A stretch of 27,340 nt of DNA from Prevotella sp. UBA2711 (GCA_002354095.1 DEKX01000028.1:214219-241558); one strand, 5' to 3'; shown: positions 8,139 through 16,742, numbered from the stretch's first letter. Program-made: numbers and translations. Notes: generated from the letters alone by a model not told the origin.

Positions 8139-8678
8139 TTATTTTACTACAATCGATTTAATAAACGGTTCTACAGCGGCTTCATACTTATTGGAGGCTT
8201 CTGGTTTGTAAGCGAAGTTGCCGAAGACTGTATTACCACTTGTGCCAAGAACATAGAAGAACTCGACAATCATACCCCGTTGGTCGTCTTTACAGCGAAT
8301 AGTCACAGATTTGTCATCCACTTTGGGCTCTTGAAGGACTTCAAAATATCTTTTTTTCTCGGCAATCTTCTTTTCAGCAAACTGCTTGAAAGTCTCTGCA
8401 GTAGGCTTGTCGTCTGTAATGAGGTTGACCGAGATATTTGCATCTCTATCTGGAGCATTACTTAAAAAAATCGTATCGTTAATTTTACCTTGCTTGAGAG
8501 CTTCAGGACAATCAAATGTGTAACATGCACTTTCATAATGCACAAAATCGGAAGGAAATTGTCCCTCAGCTACTTCGGTAGAGTCTGCACCCTCACCATT
8601 TGCCGCACTTTTGTTTCCACATGATGCTACCAGCAACCCTGCAGCAACAATAGCGATACTGAATAATACTTTTTTCAT
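8139..8678 (-). CDS. Lipoprotein of unknown function (179 aa)
   Basis: MKKVLFSIAIVAAGLLVASC carries a classic lipobox (LVAS-C20) followed by GNKSAANGEG, a short flexible linker. The mature domain of about 140 residues has alternating beta-like segments and a Lys-rich helix (FKQFAEKKIAEKKRY), and ends FIKSIVVK. This resembles the general layout of small PsbP/DcrB-like periplasmic proteins that meet a fluctuating C-terminal helix, but that is a loose resemblance and not a family call. It is 30 bases downstream of the small coiled-coil gene and 3 bases upstream of the YARHG gene, so it is inside one transcript. Confidence 0.8.
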   Translation of the reverse strand: MKKVLFSIAIVAAGLLVASCGNKSAANGEGADSTEVAEGQFPSDFVHYESACYTFDCPEALKQGKINDTIFLSNAPDRDANISVNLITDDKPTAETFKQFAEKKIAEKKRYFEVLQEPKVDDKSVTIRCKDDQRGMIVEFFYVLGTSGNTVFGNFAYKPEASNKYEAAVEPFIKSIVVK

Positions 8679-8708
8679 AACACTTTGTTTTTTAAAATGG
8701 TTAATACT

Positions 8709-8885
8709 TTATTTATTATTAATAAGTTTTTTCATCTTCTCTTCAATAAGTTTCTCGATTTTCGGTTCCATCTGCTTCAACTTCCTATCCACCATGCGCT
8801 CCACCACGCCTTCCTGCTCCATCAGGTAGTCGAGATAGTCGAAGGAGAACTTCGTCGATTCTTGTTGCCGTACCGTCTTGCTCAT
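8709..8885 (-). CDS. Small coiled-coil protein (58 aa)
   Basis: Short frame starting at the ATG at 8885 (MSKTVRQQESTKFSFDYLDY); the longer frame to 8906 begins with TTG and is not needed. The second half is a charged amphipathic helix (MVDRKLKQMEPKIEKLIEEK) ending KLINNK, likely to oligomerise. It has no signal peptide or membrane segment, so it is probably cytoplasmic. A -7 box lies 32 bases before the ATG, and the gene is followed at 30 bases by a lipoprotein gene. Its product is unknown. The coding call rests on the promoter, the ATG and the regular helix pattern. Confidence 0.6.
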   Translation of the reverse strand: MSKTVRQQESTKFSFDYLDYLMEQEGVVERMVDRKLKQMEPKIEKLIEEKMKKLINNK

Positions 8886-8916
8886 GCATACAATTAAGAT
8901 TTTCAAGTTTCTGCTG

Positions 8917-8924
8917 CAAAATTA
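8917..8924 (-). promoter_or_regulatory. -7 box before the small coiled-coil gene
   Basis: The minus strand reads TAATTTTG, matching TAnnTTTG, 32 bases before the ATG at 8885. No clear TTTG is seen 19-21 bases upstream. Confidence 0.5.
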
Positions 8925-9020
8925 CGACAAATAGCACCAAGTTATTTGTTTAAATCTTCCAATGTGTTGTTATTTTCTTCCAAAGTGCAGAATAAACCTT
9001 CGGAAGAGGCAAAAAAGAGG

Positions 9021-9078
9021 GTCTCGAGCCAAAACGGGTATTGGCTCAAGCCAAATCACAATTTGGCTCGAGCTAAAT
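9021..9078 (-). repeat. Three GGCTCGAGCC-type palindromic repeats after the AraC-type gene, probable terminator
   Basis: Three related elements: 9021-9034 (ends CTCGAGCCAAAA), 9040-9056 (ATTGGCTCAAGCCAAAT) and 9060-9078 (AATTTGGCTCGAGCTAAAT). Neighbouring copies can pair: GAGCC-side of copy one with GGCTC of copy two, or copies two and three over 13 bp with one mismatch around CAC. The minus strand then runs into CCCTCTTTTTTG (9010-9021), a T-run suitable for termination. The last copy overlaps the stop codon of the regulator gene. Confidence 0.7.
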
Positions 9079-10685
9079 CATCCATTCCTAAATTGCGAAG
9101 GTGAAATACCGTAAACTCGCTTGAAGGTATGGGTGAACGAACTGGCTTCCTCGAAACCACATTGCATGGCGATGTCGAGGATAGTGAGTTCTGAATTGTT
9201 CTTCAGCAACTTGCCCGCTTTCTCCATTTGGATAGCAGAGACGAAGGCTTTTGGTGTCTCACCAGCGGCTGTCTGCAAACGGCGACGGAATGTCTGCGTA
9301 CTCATATTCAGTTCCGAGGCGATATATTCCACATTTGTCTTCCCAACTGCCATTCCCTCGTTGACAACCTCCACGACACGCATCAGGAACTTACGGTCCT
9401 CGTCAGCCATCTGGGTGGTCGTTCCCTCCTGTTGTTCCGCTTGGTCTGTCACCAACTTATCCTCTGCTATCTCTCTCTTCAGTACCTCTATCTCGCTCAT
9501 CAGAGCTTCTATATGCTCTTTCTCCTTCTGATGAAGTCGGCGCACATACCACCAGCCGCCAACCACAAGTAACAGGATGAAAGCAATGCCAACGAGGATG
9601 GTAGTGCGATGCGACTGGCGCACCTCTTCATTTTCCTGCTGCAACTGATTGTTGCCAAACTCAGCATTATATCGAGACAGGGCTTCTGCCGAGCTTTGAC
9701 TGTAGAGCGAGTCTTTGAGCAAATCGAAATAATCCAGTTCCATCTTCGCTGAATCGGGATTCAGCTTCCAATAACTCTCGTAGAGTCCACGATGCGAATG
9801 TATCTCGTTATAGAGGTCGCCCATCTTCGAAAAAAGATTGGCTGCCTCCCTGTAGTAAGGTATTGCTTCCTTCTTTCGCTCCTGGCAAAGCAGTGCCATG
9901 CCCAAGCGGTTCAATGCAATAGCATACGAATGGTAGTCACCTATCTCCTTGAGCTGTGGTATTATCTGGCGATAGATGTCCTCAGCCTCCTTATAGCGAT
10001 GCAGTCCGAGCAGGGCAGAACCTTTCTGCGACATACGGATGGCGAGTTTAGGTTGGCGGCCTAACTGCTCTTCTATCTTCATGGCCTGTTCCGCATAGGT
10101 GAGTGCTTTCTGATCGTTGCCCAGTGTATGGTATATTTCTGATGCCATACCCAATATGATGGCTTTGCGCCCAGGATTGTCCGCTTGATTGGCATGATCA
10201 ATGGCCTGAAGGATAATCTTTTCCGCCTCCTTTGCCTGATATCCAGCCATATAGATGCCTGCCAAGGTGTTAAGACTCGATGAGATGTCGTCGTGATTAC
10301 CACTGCGCATCACGACTTCCACACTCTGACGTGCATAGTCTGCAGCCTTCTTGAAGTCGCTTAGTCGGACGTAAATGCAGGCCAAGGTGTTCTGGCAATC
10401 GGCTATTTCGGGGTTTTGCGGATGATATTTCTGCACCGCCTTCAGTGCATAATGTTCTGCTTCTTGATATTGCTGCTGATCGTAGAGCCATTCGGCTGCC
10501 CAGTACCAGACTTGCTGCTGCAATGAATCTTTAGGAGTGTTGGTATCAAACTGGATGGGACTGTCGGTAAACTGTTCCTGGTGTAACTGTTGGAAAAACT
10601 GATTGGCTGATGCTACGTCCTGTTTCTGGTCAAACTGGCTCAACAAGGAAGTGACGGCTGCAAGTAAAAGATAATGGAAGGTCAT
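9078..10685 (-). CDS. Membrane-spanning TPR protein with C-terminal AraC-type DNA-binding domain
   Basis: A one-protein sensor/regulator of 535 residues. Residues 1-16 are a hydrophobic signal or anchor (MTFHYLLLAAVTSLLS). Residues 60-300 contain about six tetratricopeptide repeats, for example YQEAEHYALKAVQKYHP and YKEAEDIYRQIIPQL. A membrane helix follows at 362-380 (TILVGIAFILLLVVGGWWY), then a coiled coil at 384-410. The AraC DNA-binding domain is at 430-535, with first helix-turn-helix near 450-471 (VEYIASELNMSTQTFRRRLQ) and second at 501-533 (ILDIAMQCGFEEASSFTHTF). The layout suggests a periplasmic TPR sensor with DNA binding at the membrane in the cytoplasm, like Bacteroidetes TPR-AraC regulators; the signal and targets are unknown. 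It starts 17 bases after rnhB and is last in the long operon. Confidence 0.88.
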   Translation of the reverse strand: MTFHYLLLAAVTSLLSQFDQKQDVASANQFFQQLHQEQFTDSPIQFDTNTPKDSLQQQVWYWAAEWLYDQQQYQEAEHYALKAVQKYHPQNPEIADCQNTLACIYVRLSDFKKAADYARQSVEVVMRSGNHDDISSSLNTLAGIYMAGYQAKEAEKIILQAIDHANQADNPGRKAIILGMASEIYHTLGNDQKALTYAEQAMKIEEQLGRQPKLAIRMSQKGSALLGLHRYKEAEDIYRQIIPQLKEIGDYHSYAIALNRLGMALLCQERKKEAIPYYREAANLFSKMGDLYNEIHSHRGLYESYWKLNPDSAKMELDYFDLLKDSLYSQSSAEALSRYNAEFGNNQLQQENEEVRQSHRTTILVGIAFILLLVVGGWWYVRRLHQKEKEHIEALMSEIEVLKREIAEDKLVTDQAEQQEGTTTQMADEDRKFLMRVVEVVNEGMAVGKTNVEYIASELNMSTQTFRRRLQTAAGETPKAFVSAIQMEKAGKLLKNNSELTILDIAMQCGFEEASSFTHTFKRVYGISPSQFRNG

Positions 10686-10702
10686 ATTTGGAAAGTTTTA
10701 GG

Positions 10703-11305
10703 TTAAAAATCAAAGGATAGTTGGCCATCACCTAACAGATTGAAAGTTTTGCGATGGTAAGGGGTAATGCCGTATTGACGAATAGCCTCTCGATGTTTCT
10801 TGGTGGGATAGCCCTTGTTTGAGAGCCAGTCGTAGCACGGATATTCCACGGCAAGCCGGTCCATATAGTCATCACGGTAGGTCTTGGCAAGGATGGAGGC
10901 AGCAGCGATAGACAGATATTTGCCGTCGCCTTTGACTATGGTGGTATAGGGGAGTTGCTGGTAGGGTTTAAAGCGATTGCCGTCAACAATAATGGTTTCT
11001 GGTCGCACCTGAAGCTGATCGAGGGCGCGGTGCATAGCCAAGATGGAGGCGTTGAGGATGTTTATCTTGTCAATTTCTTCGGGGGTGACAATGCCCACTG
11101 CCCATGCCAAGGCATCGTGCTCGATGATTTCGCGCAACTGATGGCGGCGCTTGTCAGTAAGCTGCTTGGAGTCGTTGAGCTCCGCATTCTGATAGTCTTC
11201 CGGAAAAATGACAGCAGCGGCATAGACGCTGCCTGCCAAGCAGCCTCGGCCTGCCTCGTCGCAGCCTGCTTCTATTTTCCCGTTGTAATAATGGCTTGCC
11301 AGCAT
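10703..11305 (-). CDS. rnhB: Ribonuclease HII
   Basis: This enzyme cleaves RNA in RNA-DNA hybrids and removes ribonucleotides from DNA. The start chosen is ATG 11305 (MLASHYYNGKIEAGCDEAGR), 4 bases after the sufS stop. A GTG at 11329 would add eight residues overlapping sufS. The 200-residue product has the catalytic DEAGRGCLAG near the N-terminus, NDSKQLTDKRR, TIIVDGN and KGDGKYLSIAAASILAKTYR, the conserved RNase HII blocks. The C-terminus ends GDGQLSFDF, which resembles a sliding-clamp-binding peptide. Length is normal for the family. It lies between sufS and the TPR-AraC gene in the same transcript, with no visible functional link to Fe-S assembly. Confidence 0.95.
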   Translation of the reverse strand: MLASHYYNGKIEAGCDEAGRGCLAGSVYAAAVIFPEDYQNAELNDSKQLTDKRRHQLREIIEHDALAWAVGIVTPEEIDKINILNASILAMHRALDQLQVRPETIIVDGNRFKPYQQLPYTTIVKGDGKYLSIAAASILAKTYRDDYMDRLAVEYPCYDWLSNKGYPTKKHREAIRQYGITPYHRKTFNLLGDGQLSFDF

Positions 11306-11309
11306 AGGT

Positions 11310-12539
11310 TTAGAACATCTGTGATACACGCCGGATGCCTGCTACGAGGGCATCTACTTCTTCTTTCGTATTATAGAGGGCAAAGGAGGCCCGGACGGTG
11401 CCCTGAATGCCCAAGCGGTGCATCAACGGCTGGGCACAATGATGACCTGTGCGCACGGCTATGCCCAAACGGTCAAGAAGGGTACCCATATCCAAATGAT
11501 GAATATCGCCGACATTAAAACTGACTACGGCATCTTTGAAACCTGCATCCTGAGGCCCGTATATCTGCATGCCGGGAATGGTCTGCAGCTGCTCCATGCA
11601 ATAGCGCGTAAGAGCCTGCTCGTGGGCTTCGATTCCGTCGAAGCCAAGCGAACAGAGATAATCGATGGCGGTAGCCAACCCATGGGTAGCGACATAGTCG
11701 GGGGTGCCTGCCTCAAACTTAAAGGGCAAACGCTCGAAGGTGGTTTTCTCCCATGTCACCTTATCAATCATCTCGCCTCCACCCTGATAGGGGGGCAGTT
11801 TCTCCAGCCATTCCTCTTTGCCATAAAGCACACCGACTCCCGTTGGTCCATACATCTTATGACCACTGAAGGCAAAGAAATCGCAATCCATCGCCTGCAC
11901 GTCAATCTTCATGTGGGGAGCGCTCTGGGCTCCATCCACCATGACGGGGATACCACGCTCGTGAGCCATCTTGACAATGGTTTCGACAGGATTAACCGTT
12001 CCCAGCACATTGCTGACATGGGCAATGCTCAAGAGCTTCGTCTTGCTTGTCAAGTATGTTGCGATTTCATCGCAACCACCCAGCCGCCCATCATCAGTGA
12101 TAGGCAGATGGCGCACGACGATACCCCGCTTCTGGGCTTGCAACTGCCAGGGCACGATATTTGAATGGTGTTCCATCTCAGTAACCAGGACTTCGTCGCC
12201 TGCCTTCATCTGACTTTCGCAGAAAGAACTGGCCACGAGATTAATGGCCTCCGTGGTGCCTCGTGTGAAAACGATTTCTTCCGTCTTGCGGGCATTGATG
12301 AACTGGCGCACTTTCTCACGGGCTGCCTCATGCAGGTCGGTAGCCTGCTGTGACAGGTAATGTACGCCACGATGCACATTGGCATTCACATTGAGATACT
12401 CCTCGCGCATGGCATCCAGAACACAAAGCGGTTTCTGGGTAGTTGCCGCATTATCGAGATAGACCAAGGGCTTTCCATATACCTCACGAGAGAGAATAGG
12501 GAAATCCTTGCGTACCTTATCTATATTAAGTAAACTCAT
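11310..12539 (-). CDS. sufS: SufS cysteine desulfurase
   Basis: A PLP enzyme that takes sulfur from L-cysteine as an enzyme persulfide for Fe-S cluster assembly. The 409-residue protein has YLDNAATTQKP at 27-37, the MEHHSNIVPWQ PLP-stacking His region at 122-132, the VDGAQSAPH aspartate at 201-209, the PLP lysine K228 in SGHKMYGPTG, and the active-site cysteine C368 in RTGHHCAQP, typical of group II (SufS/CsdA) desulfurases. The ATG follows the phosphatase stop by 2 bases, and rnhB follows 4 bases after its stop. No sufE or sufU gene is in the window. It is predicted fully functional and cytoplasmic. Confidence 0.97.
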   Translation of the reverse strand: MSLLNIDKVRKDFPILSREVYGKPLVYLDNAATTQKPLCVLDAMREEYLNVNANVHRGVHYLSQQATDLHEAAREKVRQFINARKTEEIVFTRGTTEAINLVASSFCESQMKAGDEVLVTEMEHHSNIVPWQLQAQKRGIVVRHLPITDDGRLGGCDEIATYLTSKTKLLSIAHVSNVLGTVNPVETIVKMAHERGIPVMVDGAQSAPHMKIDVQAMDCDFFAFSGHKMYGPTGVGVLYGKEEWLEKLPPYQGGGEMIDKVTWEKTTFERLPFKFEAGTPDYVATHGLATAIDYLCSLGFDGIEAHEQALTRYCMEQLQTIPGMQIYGPQDAGFKDAVVSFNVGDIHHLDMGTLLDRLGIAVRTGHHCAQPLMHRLGIQGTVRASFALYNTKEEVDALVAGIRRVSQMF

Positions 12540-12541
12540 AC

Positions 12542-14617
12542 TTATTGCTTGTCGAATTTTAGTTCCATCATCGTCAGGTCGTCGTTGGGCAAAGCGCCAT
12601 TGCGATGCTTTTCGACGGCTTCCTTCATGTACTCAATCAACTGGCGGGCACTGTCGAACTTCATGGTGTGCAGAATGTTCAGCAGATGGTCGTCGCCAAA
12701 CTGTTCCTGCTCTTTGTTCTCTGCCTCGTTGAGTCCGTCACTATAGAGGAACAGCGATTTGCCGATGATGTTGTCAACATGTTCACCTACAAACTCAAGA
12801 CCTGGCCACAAACCAATGGGGGCATTGGTCTCTATCTCCATGAACTGGTCGTCCAATACGGGAGGATTGTGCCCTGCGTTACAGAAATCCATAGCGCCTG
12901 TTTCCAAATTAATCAGGGCGAGGAACATCGTCACAAACATACCGTTCTCATTACCCTCGCAGAGCTCGTCGTTCAAACGGGTCGCTATGTCGGCAGGCAT
13001 CATCTGCTGTTTCGCCATGGCACGGAACAGGCGAGCCGCCTGAGCCATAAAGAGCGAGGCAGGAACACCCTTTCCCGAAACGTCGCCCAGACATACATAG
13101 ATGTGCTTATCATCCAGCAGATAGTCGTAAAGGTCGCCACCCACCTCTTTGGCTGGCATCATGTAGGCATAGATGTCCAAGCCATTGTATTGGGGGAATA
13201 CACTGGGGACGATAGACTGCTGGATATTACGGGCAATACGCAACTCACTTTCTATGCGCTCTTTGGCTGCCGTAGTCTCTTCCAACTGGTCGTATGCCAC
13301 CTTCAGTTTCTGGTGGGCCTCCTCCAACTTGGTATGGGCAGCACGGATGCGCTGGGTGGCACGCCGACGATGCAACGTATAGATGGTGAAGAAGATGATA
13401 ACCAAAGCCAGTGCTATACCTGTACTGATGAGTCGTTGCTGGCTGAGGTCTGCCTGCTGGCGGGCTATCTCTGCCTCCTTGCCTTGTGTGTCGTATATGG
13501 TAGCCAATTCTGCCGTAGCACTGTTCTTCTGTTCGACAATGGCAGTATCCAGCAATTCGAAGATGTGTTCGGCTATGACACGGGCAGAGTCTTTCCGTCC
13601 TGCTTTGTCATTGGCAAAGAACTTAGGCAGCATGTAGAGTTGGATGTTGTCAAGCGAAGCCTCCATACCCCAATCGTGCATGGTCTTGTCAAGCACCTGA
13701 TAGTTGTCGGCTGCCTCAGCGTAGCGTTTGGCAGCTACCAGATACTCGTTGGCATTGATACGACCTGGCCCTGTTTTCGAATAATTAGTCTTTAGAAAAC
13801 GGAGGTAAGCCTCACGCGCCTCTTTGGGCTTGTCGAGTCCTTGCTGAGCCACAGCACGCATAATCTCAATGCGCCCCTGATACTCATCGAAGTATTCAGT
13901 TCGGGCATCGGGACGTTCGCGATATTTGTCGAGCAACATCTCCGTACGGTCAATCCAATAGATCGACTCTGCATAGCGACGCATATTGATATAGGCCATA
14001 CTGGTATATACGGTACCGATGACTGCTTCTTGGAAACCACGACTGGTCGAGTCGGTCTGCCAGCGATTGGCATAGTGACCACGGGCTGTCAGGAAGCTCT
14101 TGTTGGCTTCCCCGTCACGGCCCAGATTCAGCTGGCAACAACCAATATTGTTGAGCAGAATGGCATAGTCAATATCGGAACCTACGTGCTTCTCGTCCAT
14201 CTTGGCAACGGCAGGAATCGCTATACGCAATGCTCCCTCGTAGTCGCCTTTGACCAACAGCAGTTCTGACAGACGGCGGGCTACCTTGATATAACTGATC
14301 AAATCTTGATCGGACTTAATATCACCCTCTAAGGCCTTGCGATAGTAAATCTCAGCCAGGCGATATTGTCCTTGCCGATAATAGGACACGCCACGCCAGC
14401 GGTTAGCATCGAGCGACGAAATGTCCTTTGAAAGTTCAAAACTGTCCGACAAAGCCCGCATCAGCTCATAATCCTTACTGACTCCGGCGTCGAAAATCAC
14501 ACTGTCGGCACGAGCCATCTTGGGCTCGCTGGATGGTCTTACCTTGTCGCATGCACTAAACACGACGGATAACAATACTGCCAAAAGGACAATACGGAGA
14601 TGACTCTTGTTATTCAT
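12542..14617 (-). CDS. Lipoprotein-like TPR protein with membrane helix and SpoIIE/PP2C phosphatase domain
   Basis: A 691-residue predicted Ser/Thr phosphatase, type PPM/SpoIIE (RsbU-like). Residues 1-23 are a lipoprotein signal peptide (HLRIVLLAVLLSVVFSAC, lipobox FSAC). Residues 75-360 are TPR-like helical repeats (GQYRLAEIYYRKALEG), predicted periplasmic. A membrane helix is at about 398-416, then coiled coil 420-465. The catalytic domain is at 475-691 with GGDLYD (493-498), GDVSGKG (511-517), AGHNPP (581-586), SDGLNEA (626-632) and DDLT (679-682), so the metal-binding acidic residues are present. A lipidated N-terminus plus an internal membrane helix is unusual. Its ATG overlaps the sufD stop by one base, and its stop is 2 bases from sufS, implying co-translation with the Suf proteins. 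The substrate is unknown; no anti-sigma antagonist (STAS) gene is nearby. Confidence 0.92.
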   Translation of the reverse strand: MNNKSHLRIVLLAVLLSVVFSACDKVRPSSEPKMARADSVIFDAGVSKDYELMRALSDSFELSKDISSLDANRWRGVSYYRQGQYRLAEIYYRKALEGDIKSDQDLISYIKVARRLSELLLVKGDYEGALRIAIPAVAKMDEKHVGSDIDYAILLNNIGCCQLNLGRDGEANKSFLTARGHYANRWQTDSTSRGFQEAVIGTVYTSMAYINMRRYAESIYWIDRTEMLLDKYRERPDARTEYFDEYQGRIEIMRAVAQQGLDKPKEAREAYLRFLKTNYSKTGPGRINANEYLVAAKRYAEAADNYQVLDKTMHDWGMEASLDNIQLYMLPKFFANDKAGRKDSARVIAEHIFELLDTAIVEQKNSATAELATIYDTQGKEAEIARQQADLSQQRLISTGIALALVIIFFTIYTLHRRRATQRIRAAHTKLEEAHQKLKVAYDQLEETTAAKERIESELRIARNIQQSIVPSVFPQYNGLDIYAYMMPAKEVGGDLYDYLLDDKHIYVCLGDVSGKGVPASLFMAQAARLFRAMAKQQMMPADIATRLNDELCEGNENGMFVTMFLALINLETGAMDFCNAGHNPPVLDDQFMEIETNAPIGLWPGLEFVGEHVDNIIGKSLFLYSDGLNEAENKEQEQFGDDHLLNILHTMKFDSARQLIEYMKEAVEKHRNGALPNDDLTMMELKFDKQ

Positions 14618-15948
14618 TACCTGCAGAGTTTACATCCTTCACATTTGTTCAATTCACCACGGAAGCGCTTTTCTACCAAATAGTGCAATCGGTCGCGAAG
14701 GGGTTCCAGTTCCATGTGACCAATGACTTCGTTAATAAAAGCAGACTGTAATAGCAGTTGGGCTTCCTTGCGAGAGATTCCTCGTTGCTGCATGTAGAAC
14801 AAGGCAGCATCGTTGAGTTGTCCTACCGTGGAGCCATGAGCACACTTCACGTCGTCGGCATAGATTTCCAACATCGGTTGGGTGTACATGCGGGCATTCT
14901 TAGTAGCACAGAGGTTTTGGTTGGTCATCTGCGAAATAGTCTTCTGGGCATCTTTTGCCACATAGACCTTACCGGCAAAGGCCCCCGTTGCCTCATCGTT
15001 CAACACATATTTATATAGTTCCTGACTGGTGCAGTGAGGAACATGGTGAGTAATCAGCGTATTGTTATCTACATGCTGCTGCTTGTCGGCTATCACACAG
15101 CCATTGCATGAGCATTCGGCTCCCTCGCCTCTCAGATTGAGATCCAGCTTATTGCGGGTCAGGCCATTATGAAGCGTAATAACGTTATGGTTCACACGGC
15201 TATTTGCCTCTTGGTCTATATACACATTGCTCACACGCACGTTCTTTGCATGTGTCTCTTCCAGACAATACAAATCGAGTTTGGCATTCTGACCTACATA
15301 GACTTCAATGACCTGAGTGGTTAGGAAATGGCGGTCGTCCATGGCGTGGTCGCAGAACAGGAATTTGGCTTCTGCGCCTTCTTCAAGAATAATCAAGACA
15401 CGGCGGTTTACCATCAGATTAACATCCGAACGGAGGATGTTAATCACCTGAATGGCTTTATCCAGCACCACACCTCGGGGGACATAGACATAAAGTCCAT
15501 CCTGTGCCAACATCGTGTTCAGCGACGTAACGGCATCAGCGTCTCTGGAGGCTAAACGGTTATAATGCGTAGTGGATGCAAATTCATTCAGCGAACCAAT
15601 GACAACACCCTCAGGAAGATTGCCTTTGGGTAATGTCTGGGAATAGAACGCATCGTTTACCACGAAATAAAGCATAGTTGACAGATTGGGGACATCGCAT
15701 CGGAAAGCATCGTAGGGATTAACAGGGATAGCCAGCCGATTCAGATTCAGTCCATAGTCAGGGGCGAAGAGTTCTTGTATGTCGGTATATTTATAGCGCT
15801 CCACCTTGCGAGTGGGAAAACCCATAGCCTTGAAACGTTCATAGGCAACATCCCGCACGGCATTCATCACTGCCGATGAATGCTGGCAAATCATCTGGCG
15901 TGTCTGCTCGTAGAGTGCTATATATTGCTGTTCGCTTGAGGTAATCAT
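14617..15948 (-). CDS. sufD: Fe-S cluster assembly protein SufD
   Basis: Scaffold subunit of the SufBC2D complex, which builds Fe-S clusters in the cytoplasm. The 443-residue protein has the SufB/D core, with segments LYVYVPRGVVLDKAIQVINI, CDHAMDDRHFLTTQVIEVY, and KDAQKTISQMTNQNLC in the beta-helix part. The C-terminal helical part has CAHGSTVGQLNDAALFYMQQ, the SufB/D signature, then RGISRKEAQLLLQSAF. It ends CKLCR, a Cys pair. It lies 36 bases after sufC, and its TAA shares a base with the ATG of the phosphatase gene. Length matches SufD rather than SufB. Confidence 0.95.
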   Translation of the reverse strand: MITSSEQQYIALYEQTRQMICQHSSAVMNAVRDVAYERFKAMGFPTRKVERYKYTDIQELFAPDYGLNLNRLAIPVNPYDAFRCDVPNLSTMLYFVVNDAFYSQTLPKGNLPEGVVIGSLNEFASTTHYNRLASRDADAVTSLNTMLAQDGLYVYVPRGVVLDKAIQVINILRSDVNLMVNRRVLIILEEGAEAKFLFCDHAMDDRHFLTTQVIEVYVGQNAKLDLYCLEETHAKNVRVSNVYIDQEANSRVNHNVITLHNGLTRNKLDLNLRGEGAECSCNGCVIADKQQHVDNNTLITHHVPHCTSQELYKYVLNDEATGAFAGKVYVAKDAQKTISQMTNQNLCATKNARMYTQPMLEIYADDVKCAHGSTVGQLNDAALFYMQQRGISRKEAQLLLQSAFINEVIGHMELEPLRDRLHYLVEKRFRGELNKCEGCKLCR

Positions 15949-15984
15949 AATTACTAATTCCTGATTTCTATTGATTCATTACAA

Positions 15985-16740
15985 TCACTCTTCTCCAATC
16001 TCTTCCTTAATCCAGTCGTAACCATGCTCCTGAATCTCCTTGGCCAGTTCAGGACCGCCAGTTTTCACGATACGCCCTTTATAGAGCACGTGGACAAACT
16101 GGGGACGAATCATCTCCAAAAGACGATCGTAGTGGGTAATCACAATGCAGGAGGTTTCAGGTGTCTGCAACTTATTCACTCCCTCAGCCACAATACGCAT
16201 GGCGTCAACATCAAGACCGGAGTCCGTCTCGTCGAGGATGCTCAGTTTCGGCTCCAGCATAGCCATTTGGAAAATCTCATTGCGTTTCTTCTCACCACCA
16301 CTGAAGCCTTCGTTGACAGAACGATTAGCCAGTTTAGAATCAAGCTCTACCACTTTACGTTTCTCACGCATCAGTTTCAGAAACTCGGCAGCATTCATCG
16401 GAGCCAGTCCCTGATATTTGCGCTTCTCATTAATGGCAGCCTTCATAAAATTAGTCATCGACACGCCTGGAATTTCCACAGGATATTGGAACGAGAGGAA
16501 CAATCCCTCATGGGCACGGTCCTCTGGTTTCATCTCCAACAGGTTCTTACCATTGAAATAGGCTTCGCCCTCCGTCACCTCGTAAAGCGGATTACCCACC
16601 AGAACGGCGCTGAGCGTGGATTTGCCAGAACCATTCGGTCCCATGATAGCATGCGTTTCGCCGTCGTTAATCACGAGATTAATACCTTTCAATATCTCTT
16701 TCTCGCCAATCTTGGCATGTAAGTTCTTTACTTCTAACAT
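15985..16740 (-). CDS. sufC: Fe-S cluster assembly ATPase SufC
   Basis: ABC-type ATPase of the SufBC2D complex; soluble, not a transporter. The 251-residue protein has Walker A GPNGSGKST at about 34-42, the Q-loop region LFLSFQYPVEIPGVS, ABC signature NEGFSGGEKKRNEI, Walker B LSILDETDSGLDVDAM, and a switch His in CIVITHYDRLL. These are the SufC-specific versions (FQYPVEIPGV, FSGGEKKRNE). Its ATG follows the sufB tandem stops by 25 bases. The gap holds an A-rich 20-base stretch identical to one before korB. Confidence 0.97.
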   Translation of the reverse strand: MLEVKNLHAKIGEKEILKGINLVINDGETHAIMGPNGSGKSTLSAVLVGNPLYEVTEGEAYFNGKNLLEMKPEDRAHEGLFLSFQYPVEIPGVSMTNFMKAAINEKRKYQGLAPMNAAEFLKLMREKRKVVELDSKLANRSVNEGFSGGEKKRNEIFQMAMLEPKLSILDETDSGLDVDAMRIVAEGVNKLQTPETSCIVITHYDRLLEMIRPQFVHVLYKGRIVKTGGPELAKEIQEHGYDWIKEEIGEE

Positions 16741-16742
16741 CG

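Noticed and set aside
8709..8906. Longer 65-residue version of the small coiled-coil protein
   Set aside because: The extra residues begin at a TTG, while an ATG seven codons later sits at a normal distance from the -7 box.
12605..13795. Long plus-strand frame of 396 codons opposite the phosphatase gene
   Set aside because: It lies wholly antisense to a gene with complete PP2C motifs, and its translation has no recognisable domain.
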